Source: Miltoncostaea sp963762825 | Lineage (GTDB): Bacteria; Actinomycetota; Thermoleophilia; Miltoncostaeales; Miltoncostaeaceae | Length of the DNA: 64,000 nt | Reading direction: 5' to 3' | Assembly (NCBI GenBank): GCA_963762825.1 | Contig: CAVXLZ010000001.1 | Span: 558,001-622,000, forward strand | Shown: one piece after another, positions 17,242 through 23,945 of the stretch | Position numbering within the stretch: the stretch's first letter is position 1 | Layout: each line of letters begins with the position of its first letter | Notes under the pieces: model-generated | Told to the model about the DNA's origin: nothing | The model's database searches: none | The model's input: only the letters and a program-made list of their open reading frames with translations | Translations under genes and position numbers: made by a program

Positions 17242-18463
17242 GCCGCACCGGCCTCGGCTGGCTGGAGGGTGCCCTCGGCGACCTGCGCGACCGCGACCTG
17301 CTGAGGGTGCTGACCTACTGCCAGGGGGCGCCGGATCCCGAGGTGATGATCGACGGGGTGCCCCACCTGCTGCTGGCCTCCAACAACTACCTCGGCCTCG
17401 CCAACGATCCGGCCGTCGTCGCGGCCGCCCACGCCGCGATCGACGAGTACGGGGCGGGCGCGGGAGCATCTCGACTGGTGACCGGGAGCCTCGACCTGCA
17501 CCGGCGCCTCGAGGAGCGGATCGCGGCCCTGAAGCGCTGCGAGGATGCGCTGGTCTTCCCGACCGGCTTCCAGGCCAACGTGGGGACCATCCCGGCGCTC
17601 GTGGGGCGTGGCGACCTGGTCTTCTCCGACGAGCTGAACCACGCGAGCCTGATCGATGGCTGCCGCCTGTCGGGTGCCGAGGTGGTGCGGTACGCCCACG
17701 GCGACGCCGACGCCCTCGAGGCGGCTCTGCGCACCGGGTCCAATCGGACCTCGGGGGGCGGTCCAATCGGACCGTCCCCCCGCGACGCCTGATCGTGACC
17801 GACACCGTTTTCTCGATGGACGGCGATCTCGCCCCGCTGCCGGCCATCGTCGAGCTCGCCGAGCGGTACGACTGCATGGTCATGGTGGACGAGGCCCATG
17901 CGACCGGCGTCCTCGGCCCCGGCGGCGCCGGGGCCCTCGAGCACTTCGGCCTCGAGGGCCGCGTGCCGGTGGTGATGGGGACCCTCTCGAAGGCGCTCGG
18001 GGCCCAGGGCGGGTACGTCGCCGGTGACCGGGACCTCTGCGACTACCTGCGTACGCGGGACCGCGGATTCGTCTTCACGACAGCGCTCGCCCCGGCCGCC
18101 GCGGGCGCCGCGATGGCCTCTCTCGACATCGTCCGCGACGAGCCTCAGCGGCGCACCCGGCTGCACGCGCTCGTCGCCCGGTTGGTGGAGGGCGCCCGCT
18201 CGCTCGGCTACTCCGTGATCCCCACCGACTCCGCCGTGGTCGGTGTTCTCATCGGGGAGGCGTCCCACGCCCTCGCCGTGGGTGCCTCGCTGCGCGCCGC
18301 GCGCGTCTGGGCGCCGGCCATCCGTCCGCCCTCGGTGCCGGTCGGAACCGCCCGGATGAGGCTCACGGTGATGGCGACCCACGAGGACCGCCACATCGAC
18401 TGGGCCCTCGACGCCCTGGCCGGTGCGCGCTCGGTGCTCTCCTCCTCCGCCCTGGCCGGCTGA
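17238..18463 (+). CDS. bioF: 8-amino-7-oxononanoate synthase, interrupted by a short palindromic insertion
   Basis: PLP enzyme joining pimeloyl thioester and alanine. The first frame, from GTG 17238, has the expected LLLASNNYLGLANDP, the ASRLVTGS loop and SDELNHASLIDGCR, then reads through a foreign stretch and stops at TGA 17790-17792. The second frame resumes at RRLIVTDTVFSMDGD and carries the VDEAHATGVLGPGG region and GTLSKALGAQGGYVAG with the PLP lysine, ending at TGA 18461-18463. The two frames differ by 2 (mod 3). Removing 44 bases (17737-17780) gives LEAALRTARRLIVTD, a normal BioF sequence of 393 residues. As it stands the gene is split; it may be inactive, spliced at translation by bypass, or read some other way. 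Confidence 0.85.
17737..17782 (+). repeat. REP-like palindromic insertion inside bioF
   Basis: Two identical 14-base units GGTCCAATCGGACC (17737-17750 and 17760-17773) lie 23 bases apart, each a small hairpin with loop AATC. The second unit is the tip of a longer hairpin: arm 17752-17764 pairs with 17769-17782, with one bulged T. The stretch encodes low-complexity residues absent from BioF proteins. It looks like a short interspersed palindromic element that has landed in a gene. Confidence 0.7.
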
Positions 18464-19221
18464 TGCTCGACGAGCGCGGCATCTTCGTGATGGGCACCGA
18501 CACCGGCGTGGGGAAGACCGTCGTCACCGCTGCGATCGCCCTCGCCGCCAGGGCGCAGGGGCGCAGCGTCGCGCCGCTGAAGCCCGCGCAGACCGGGGAC
18601 GACGGCACGATCATCGGCGATGCCGCCTTCGTCGCCTCCCTCCTCGGCCTCGACGAGCCCCACGAGAGCATCTGCCCCTACCGGTTGCGGGCACCGTTGG
18701 CCCCCGCGGTCGCCGCCCAGATCGAGGGGGTACGCCTCGACCCCGGGGCCGTCGTGCGCGCCCACGCCGCCCTCGCCGAGCGCCACGACCTCGTGCTGGT
18801 GGAGGCGGCCGGCGGGGCGTTGGTGCCCTTCTCCGACGGCGTCAACATGGCGGCTCTCGCCGGGATGCTGGGCCTCCCCGTCGTGGTGGCCATCCGCCCG
18901 GGCCTCGGGACCCTCAACCACACCCTTCTCACCCTCGAGGCCCTGCACCGCCGGGGTCTGACGGTGCTCGGCACGGTCATCAGCGGGTATCCCGACGAGC
19001 CCGGCCTCGACGCGACCACCAACCCCCAGGTGCTCTCGCGCATCAGCCCGGTGCCACTGCTCGGCGTGATCCCGTTCGATCCCGGCATCGACGTCGACGC
19101 CGGCCGGGCCGGTTCCCTCGCCACGATCGGGCCCGCCGGGCTCGACCCGTTGCTCGGGGGCACGTTCTCTCCCGCACGCTTCCGCCGCGCCAACGACGCG
19201 CGGCTCGCCAGCCTGACCTGA
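18463..19221 (+). CDS. bioD: Dethiobiotin synthetase
   Basis: ATP-dependent carboxylase that closes the ureido ring. The P-loop is GTDTGVGKTVVTAA at the N-terminus, LKPAQTGDDG binds substrate, and VEAAGGALVPFSD follows. Its 252 residues are slightly longer than the E. coli enzyme but usual for actinobacteria. The start ATG overlaps the bioF stop (TGATG). It is followed after 22 bases by the ferritin-like gene. Confidence 0.95.
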   Translation: MLDERGIFVMGTDTGVGKTVVTAAIALAARAQGRSVAPLKPAQTGDDGTIIGDAAFVASLLGLDEPHESICPYRLRAPLAPAVAAQIEGVRLDPGAVVRAHAALAERHDLVLVEAAGGALVPFSDGVNMAALAGMLGLPVVVAIRPGLGTLNHTLLTLEALHRRGLTVLGTVISGYPDEPGLDATTNPQVLSRISPVPLLGVIPFDPGIDVDAGRAGSLATIGPAGLDPLLGGTFSPARFRRANDARLASLT

Positions 19222-19243
19222 CCCCTAGACCAGGAGCCGCCCG

Positions 19244-19933
19244 ATGGACCCGACCGACGCCGCCCACGTGATGCAGACCCCCGAGGAGTACGCCGACTTC
19301 CTCTCCGGAATGTCCTTCGACAAGCGCATCGAGATGATCAACAGCTTCCGCTGCGCCGAGCTGCAGGGCGCGGAGGAGCTCCGGGTCCTGTCGGAGACGA
19401 CCGACGATCCCGATCTCGCGAAGAAGTTCGCGCGCCATGCAGCCGACGAAGAGAAGCACGGCGCCTATTTCGGCGAGATCATGGAGCGCCTCGGCGTGGC
19501 TCCGTTCGACCCGCCCGACGAGCCCGACCACATCACGATCGGCGGGCGGCTGATCGTCGACACCCTCAACGACATCGAGGAGATCCTCCCCAAGCGCGGT
19601 GAGAGCGTCGGACTCGACCGGATCATCCCGATCCTGACGCTCTTCCAGGCGGTGGAGAGCAGGGCTCTGGTCTCCTTCGAGGCCCACCGGCGCACCTTCG
19701 AGGCCGCCGACCCGGTCATCGCCAAGCGGATCGGCGAGATCATCGCCGACGAGAGCCACCACGCCGCCTACGTCCGCACGCTGCTCGACCAGTGGGCGGA
19801 CGAGGGCTGGGCCGACCAGGTCCGCGAGGCCCAGGAGGCCACCGACGCCCGCGAGGGCAAGGCGCGCGAGTGGGCCGCAGAGCGGCTCGAGGCCGAGCGC
19901 CTTCGCGACGAGGGCGCGCTGCCGGCCGCGTGA
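19244..19933 (+). CDS. Ferritin-like di-iron protein within the biotin operon
   Basis: The 229-residue helical protein shows a full set of carboxylate/histidine ligands for a two-iron site: Glu in FRCAELQGAEEL, ExxH in ADEEKHGAYF, Glu in FQAVESRALVSF, and ExxH in ADESHHAAYV. There is no signal peptide, so it is cytoplasmic. A GGAG ribosome-binding site precedes ATG 19244, and the stop overlaps birA (GTGA). This is not a known biotin gene. The cluster has no bioC, bioH, bioW, bioI or bioZ, so a role in supplying the pimeloyl precursor, or in oxygen or iron-sulfur protection of BioB, is possible. Both ideas rest on location only. Confidence 0.85.
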   Translation: MDPTDAAHVMQTPEEYADFLSGMSFDKRIEMINSFRCAELQGAEELRVLSETTDDPDLAKKFARHAADEEKHGAYFGEIMERLGVAPFDPPDEPDHITIGGRLIVDTLNDIEEILPKRGESVGLDRIIPILTLFQAVESRALVSFEAHRRTFEAADPVIAKRIGEIIADESHHAAYVRTLLDQWADEGWADQVREAQEATDAREGKAREWAAERLEAERLRDEGALPAA

Positions 19934-20892
19934 GCTCCGAGCGCCGCGAGCGGGTCCTGGCCGCCCTGGTGGTGGCCGGGCCCGCCGGCCTGTCGGGGGA
20001 GGCGCTCGCCGGGGAGCTCGGCTGCTCGCGCGCCGCGGTCCATCGCCACGTGGAGGGGCTGCGCCGCGCCGGGCTCGCCATCGCCAGCGGCCACGATGGC
20101 TATCGGCTCGCCGTCGACGCCGACCCGGTGGTGCCCTCGTTGGTGGTCCCGCGCCTCGCCGCACCCTTGCTGGGCCCGGTGATCTGGACCGCCGAGACCG
20201 GCTCGACCAACGACGACCTGATCGCCCTCGCGCGGGAGGGCGCTGCCGAGGGGACCGCCCTCGGTGCCGACCGGCAGATCGCCGGCCGCGGGCGGCGGGG
20301 GCGCAGCTGGCTGGCGGCGCGCGGGCATGCGTTGCTGGTGTCCGTGCTCCTGCGCCCCGGGGTGGCACCGGTCAACGCCGGGCTCCTGCCCATCGTCGTG
20401 GCCGCGGGGGTCGCCGAGGCCCTGGGCGATCCTGACGAGGTGAGCATCGTCTGGCCCAACGACATCCTGGTCGGTGGGGCCAAGGTGGCCGGCATCCTCT
20501 GCGAGATGTCGGCCGATCAGGATCGCGTGGCCTGGGCCGTGGCGGGGATCGGGATCAACGTCCGCTCAGCTCCGGATCTCGACGACGCGCGCTGGATCCC
20601 CGGGGCGCTGGCCGACCGGGGCGAGCCGCCCTCGCGCGCCGATCTCCTGGTCGACCTGCTCGCCGGCATCGGGCGGCGCTATGCCGACTGGGTCGCCCAC
20701 GGGCCCGATCGGACCCTCGCGGCCTTCGCCGGCCGCGACGCCCTGCGCGGGCGACAGGTCACGGTCAGCCTGCCCGGGGAGGAGATCACCGGTTCATGCG
20801 AGGGCACCGACGATCTCGGGCGCCTGAGGGTCCGTACGCAGGCAGGCGAGCGCCTGCTCGGAGCCGGCGAGGTGGTGCGGGTCGGACGCTAG
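19930..20892 (+). CDS. birA: Biotin-protein ligase with N-terminal DNA-binding domain
   Basis: Bifunctional BirA. Residues 1-60 form a winged helix (GEALAGELGCSRAAVHRHVEGL). The ligase core has ETGSTNDDL, GRGRRGRSWLA (biotinyl-AMP loop), and VWPNDILVGGAKVAGIL with the catalytic lysine. An SH3-like C-terminal domain ends the protein. The HTH implies that it represses biotin genes as well as loading biotin onto carboxylases, so autoregulation of this operon is likely, though I see no operator palindrome. It starts at GTG 19930 overlapping the ferritin-like gene and is last in the operon. Confidence 0.95.
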   Translation: MSSERRERVLAALVVAGPAGLSGEALAGELGCSRAAVHRHVEGLRRAGLAIASGHDGYRLAVDADPVVPSLVVPRLAAPLLGPVIWTAETGSTNDDLIALAREGAAEGTALGADRQIAGRGRRGRSWLAARGHALLVSVLLRPGVAPVNAGLLPIVVAAGVAEALGDPDEVSIVWPNDILVGGAKVAGILCEMSADQDRVAWAVAGIGINVRSAPDLDDARWIPGALADRGEPPSRADLLVDLLAGIGRRYADWVAHGPDRTLAAFAGRDALRGRQVTVSLPGEEITGSCEGTDDLGRLRVRTQAGERLLGAGEVVRVGR

Positions 20893-20939
20893 CGTCCCGA
20901 CTCAGGAGTTGGCGAGCAACTCCCGAGCAAATCGGGGCG

Positions 20940-21080
20940 CTAGTGGTGGTGAGGCGCGTCGCAGCTCTCGTGGTGGCAGTGGCACTCGGGCGCCTTGGGG
21001 TTCGCCTCGCAGAAGTCCGAGCAGAATCGCTCGCCCTTCCTGGCGTCGCATGTGCAGACCTTGTGCGCGCAGACGGCCAT
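20940..21080 (-). CDS. Bacterial metallothionein
   Basis: A 46-residue protein with 8 cysteines and 6 histidines: CAHKVCTC at the start, then FCSDFC, ECHCHH, and a C-terminal His tail. This is the SmtA-type metallothionein pattern, which binds Zn, Cd or Cu in a cytoplasmic cluster. ATG 21080 has a GGGAGG ribosome-binding site about nine bases upstream. It is transcribed against birA and away from the acyl-CoA dehydrogenase gene. Confidence 0.88.
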   Translation of the reverse strand: MAVCAHKVCTCDARKGERFCSDFCEANPKAPECHCHHESCDAPHHH

Positions 21081-21192
21081 CGCTTCGTCCTCCCTGTCGT
21101 GGCGGCCCCTGTCCGGCGGGGCGGGGTCCAACCCTGCCAGGCTTGAGGCCGATCCGTCCAGCAGGAGGCGGAGCAGGGTGAGGAGCACCTCC

Positions 21193-22371
21193 ATGCACAC
21201 GGCCGCCGGGGTCCCAGGCAGCGATCTCTACCTGACCGACGATCTGCTCTCGGACGAGGATCGCTCGGTCCGCGACCGGGTGCGGCGCTTCTGCGACGAC
21301 CGTGTGCGCCCGGTCATCAACGACTACTGGGAGCGCGCCGAGTTCCCGTTCTCGCTCCTGCCCGCGCTCGCCGAGCTCGGAGTCTGCGGGGGAACCCACC
21401 GCGGGCACGGCCTACCGGGGCTGAGCGCCCTCCAGTCGGGCCTGGTCTCCATGGAGCTGGCCCGCGGCGATGGCAGCGTGAGCACCTTCCACGGCGTGCA
21501 CTCGGGCCTCGCGATGAGCACCATCGCGCTGCTCGGCTCGGACGAGCAGAAGGAGCGCTGGCTCGGTCCTATGGCGCGCCTCGAGCTCACCGGCGCCTTC
21601 GCCCTCACCGAGCCCGACCACGGCTCGGATGCCGTCACCCTGGAGACGCGGGCGCGCCATCTGGGTGACGGCTATGTGATCGACGGTGAGAAGCGCTGGA
21701 TAGGGAACGCCGTCTTCGCCGACCTGATCGTCGTGTGGGCGCGCGACGCGAACGATGAGGTGGGCGCATACGTGGTGGAGAAGGGGACCCCGGGATTCGA
21801 GGCACGCCTGATCACGGGCAAGATCGCCAAGCGGGCCTCCTGGCAGGCCGACATCGTGCTCGCCGATGTGCGCGTTCCCTCCGAGAACCGCCTCGAGGGT
21901 GCCCGCTCGTTCGACGACGCGGTGCGGGTGCTGACGGGCGCCCGGCCGAACATCGCATGGGGAGCCCTCGGTCATGCGGTGGCCGCCTACGAGACCGCGC
22001 TCGAGTACACCCTGGGACGCGAGCAGTTCGGGACCCCGATCGCCGGTTTCCAGCTCACCCAGTTCCGTCTGGCGAAGATGCTCGCCGATATCACCTGCAT
22101 GCGGCTGCTGTGTCTGCGCCTCGCCGAGCTCGTGGAGCGGAACGAGCTGACCCCGGCCGTGGCGTCTCTCGCGAAGATGCACAACGCAGAGCGGGCTCGC
22201 GCGGTCGTCTCGCAGGCTCGCGACCTGCTCGGCGGTAACGGCATCCTCCTCGAGAACGAGGTGGGACGCCACCTGGGTGATATCGAGGTGGTGACCACGG
22301 TCGAGGGCACCGACGTCGTCCACGCGCTGATCGTCGGTCGCGAGATCACGGGTCTCAGCGCCTTCACCTGA
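21193..22371 (+). CDS. Acyl-CoA dehydrogenase, glutaryl-CoA dehydrogenase-like
   Basis: FAD enzyme of 392 residues. ALTEPDHGSDA is the first family signature, GEKRWIGNAVFADLIVVWAR the FAD-binding middle, and QFGTPIAGFQLTQFRLAKM and LLGGNGI the C-terminal bundle. The catalytic glutamate is in VEGTDVVHALIVGREITG, the position used by glutaryl-CoA and isobutyryl-type enzymes. A decarboxylating role in lysine/tryptophan breakdown is the best guess; other short-chain acyl-CoAs are possible. AGGAGC precedes ATG 21193. The next gene has its own promoter. Confidence 0.85.
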   Translation: MHTAAGVPGSDLYLTDDLLSDEDRSVRDRVRRFCDDRVRPVINDYWERAEFPFSLLPALAELGVCGGTHRGHGLPGLSALQSGLVSMELARGDGSVSTFHGVHSGLAMSTIALLGSDEQKERWLGPMARLELTGAFALTEPDHGSDAVTLETRARHLGDGYVIDGEKRWIGNAVFADLIVVWARDANDEVGAYVVEKGTPGFEARLITGKIAKRASWQADIVLADVRVPSENRLEGARSFDDAVRVLTGARPNIAWGALGHAVAAYETALEYTLGREQFGTPIAGFQLTQFRLAKMLADITCMRLLCLRLAELVERNELTPAVASLAKMHNAERARAVVSQARDLLGGNGILLENEVGRHLGDIEVVTTVEGTDVVHALIVGREITGLSAFT

Positions 22372-22380
22372 TCCACCGAA

Positions 22381-22386
22381 TAGGCT
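22381..22386 (+). promoter_or_regulatory. -10 box TAGGCT, leaderless promoter
   Basis: TAGGCT is followed by seven bases and then GTG 22394, the start of the alcohol dehydrogenase gene. The box begins nine bases after the dehydrogenase stop codon, so the gene can be transcribed separately. Confidence 0.55.
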
Positions 22387-22393
22387 CCTGCGG

Positions 22394-23395
22394 GTGATCG
22401 TCGCGATGTACCACGGCAAGGGGCGCATCCATCTCGAGGAGCGCCCCGATCCGGTCGCCGGACCCGGCGAGCTCGTCGTCCGCGTGCGCGCCTGCGGGAT
22501 CTGCGGCAGCGACCTGATGCAGTGGTACCAGGATCCGCGAGCGCCGCTGGTGCTCGGTCACGAGCCGGTGGGCGAGGTGGTGGAGGCCGGCGTCGGGGCG
22601 GGCTTCGGCGTGGGGGAGAGGGTCTTCGTCCACCACCATGTCCCGTGCATGACCTGCCGCCTGTGCCGGGCGGGCCGGCATACCCTCTGTCAGACCTTCC
22701 GCACCACCCGCATCGACCCCGGCGGCCTCGCCGAGCTGATCCGGGTACCGGCGGAGAACGCCCGCCTCGATGTCCTCGCGCTGGCGCCCGAGGTGTCGGA
22801 CGTGGCGGCAACCTTGATCGAGCCGCTCGGGTGCGTGGTGCGCGGTCAGCGGGCGGCGGGGGTCGGCCCGGGAGCGCGGGTCGCGGTGGTCGGCGCCGGC
22901 GGAATGGGGCTGCTCGAGATCCGGGCGGCCCTTGCCGCAGGAGCCGCCGCGGTGGTGGCGATCGAGCCGCGCGAGGATCGCCGCGCCCTCGCCCGGACCG
23001 CCGGTGCGACGGCCCTCGAATCCGACGAACCCGCCGCCGTGGAGGACGCCCTCGGGGCGCTCGCCGATCAGGTCTTCGTCTGCACGAGCGATCCTGCCGC
23101 GATCGCCGGGGCCCTTCACCTCGCCGCGCCGGCGGGCGTGGTGCAGCTGTTCGCGCCGACGGCTCCCGGCGTGAGCGTCCCTCTCGACCTCGGCGCCGTC
23201 TTCTTCCGGGAGGTGACGATCCAGTCGACGTACTCCGCGGGACCCCTCGACACGCGCGACGCCCTCGCGCTCCTCGCCGCGGGCGCGGTCAACCCCGATG
23301 CCATCGTCTCCCACCGCCTCCCGCTGGCGGAGGTCGCCGAGGCCTTCCGTCTGGCCCGGTCGGGTGAGGCCGTGAAGGTCGTGGTCGAGCCCTAG
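22394..23395 (+). CDS. Zinc-dependent medium-chain alcohol/polyol dehydrogenase
   Basis: The 333-residue MDR protein keeps the catalytic zinc ligands (Cys in CGICGSDL, His-Glu in GHEPVGEV), the structural zinc loop CMTCRLCRAGRHTLC, and the Rossmann motif VAVVGAGGMGLLEI. The lineage resembles sorbitol/threonine dehydrogenase relatives. It oxidises an alcohol or polyol with NAD(P); the substrate is not evident. GTG 22394 fits the leaderless promoter. Confidence 0.9.
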   Translation: MIVAMYHGKGRIHLEERPDPVAGPGELVVRVRACGICGSDLMQWYQDPRAPLVLGHEPVGEVVEAGVGAGFGVGERVFVHHHVPCMTCRLCRAGRHTLCQTFRTTRIDPGGLAELIRVPAENARLDVLALAPEVSDVAATLIEPLGCVVRGQRAAGVGPGARVAVVGAGGMGLLEIRAALAAGAAAVVAIEPREDRRALARTAGATALESDEPAAVEDALGALADQVFVCTSDPAAIAGALHLAAPAGVVQLFAPTAPGVSVPLDLGAVFFREVTIQSTYSAGPLDTRDALALLAAGAVNPDAIVSHRLPLAEVAEAFRLARSGEAVKVVVEP

Positions 23396-23404
23396 TGCCG
23401 GACA

Positions 23405-23410
23405 CTAGGA
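23405..23410 (+). promoter_or_regulatory. -10 box TAGGAT upstream of the OsmC gene
   Basis: TAGGAT in GACACTAGGAT gives a leader of about 30 bases that carries the AAGGAG ribosome-binding site of the OsmC gene. The surrounding string is nearly identical to that at 8475-8485. Confidence 0.5.
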
Positions 23411-23445
23411 TGTCGGCTCGCCCGACAACCGAAGGAGTTCAGACG

Positions 23446-23892
23446 ATGGCGACTGCCGATCGACGCGCCGAGACCACATGGGAGGGACCCCTCCTCGAGG
23501 GCACGGGCACCCTGGGGCTCATCTCGAGCAAGGCCGCTTCACTGCCGGTCACCTGGGCATCGCGGGTGGAGAGCCCCGATGGCCGCACAAGCCCCGAGGA
23601 GCTGCTGGCCGCGGCCCATGCCTCGTGCTACGCGATGGCGTTCTCGGCCACGCTCGGCCGCGGCGGCACGCCGCCGGAGCGGCTGCACGTCACCGCGGTC
23701 GTGTCGCTGAACCCGAAGGACGGGGGCGGCTTCGAGGTCACCGACTCCAGCCTCGAGGTGCGCGGCGTGGTGCCGGGTCTCGACGCGGCGGCATTCCAGG
23801 AGCTGGCCGACACGGCCGAGAAGGGCTGCCCGATCTCCAACTCGATCCGCGGCAACGTGACCATCACGGTCTCGGCGACGCTGGAGAGCTGA
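23446..23892 (+). CDS. OsmC-family peroxiredoxin
   Basis: A 148-residue protein with both redox cysteines, ASCYAMAFS on the central helix and EKGCPISNS near the C-terminus, and the TSPEELLAAAHASC family signature. OsmC reduces organic hydroperoxides. ATG 23446 follows AAGGAG by eight bases. It is distinct from the OsmC gene at 3.1 kb. A strong hairpin follows directly. Confidence 0.92.
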   Translation: MATADRRAETTWEGPLLEGTGTLGLISSKAASLPVTWASRVESPDGRTSPEELLAAAHASCYAMAFSATLGRGGTPPERLHVTAVVSLNPKDGGGFEVTDSSLEVRGVVPGLDAAAFQELADTAEKGCPISNSIRGNVTITVSATLES

Positions 23893-23900
23893 GCCCGAGG

Positions 23901-23937
23901 CGCACCGACCCGGGCGCAGGGCGCCCGGGTCGGTGCG
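23901..23937. terminator. Bidirectional hairpin terminator
   Basis: A perfect 17-bp stem (23901-23917 with 23921-23937, loop AGG) between two convergent genes. It can end both the OsmC and the DUF11 transcript. Confidence 0.85.
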
Positions 23938-23945
23938 CGGTCCGT

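Noticed and set aside
17737..17788. A programmed ribosomal bypass in bioF with CGC as take-off and landing codon
   Set aside because: CGC codons do flank the hairpin (17730 and 17786), but CGC is very common here and the resulting protein would be short in the loop. Kept only as a test within the insertion finding.
15829..17883. A 684-codon minus-strand open frame opposite the biotin genes
   Set aside because: Composition is shadow-like and bioA/bioF on the plus strand are certain.
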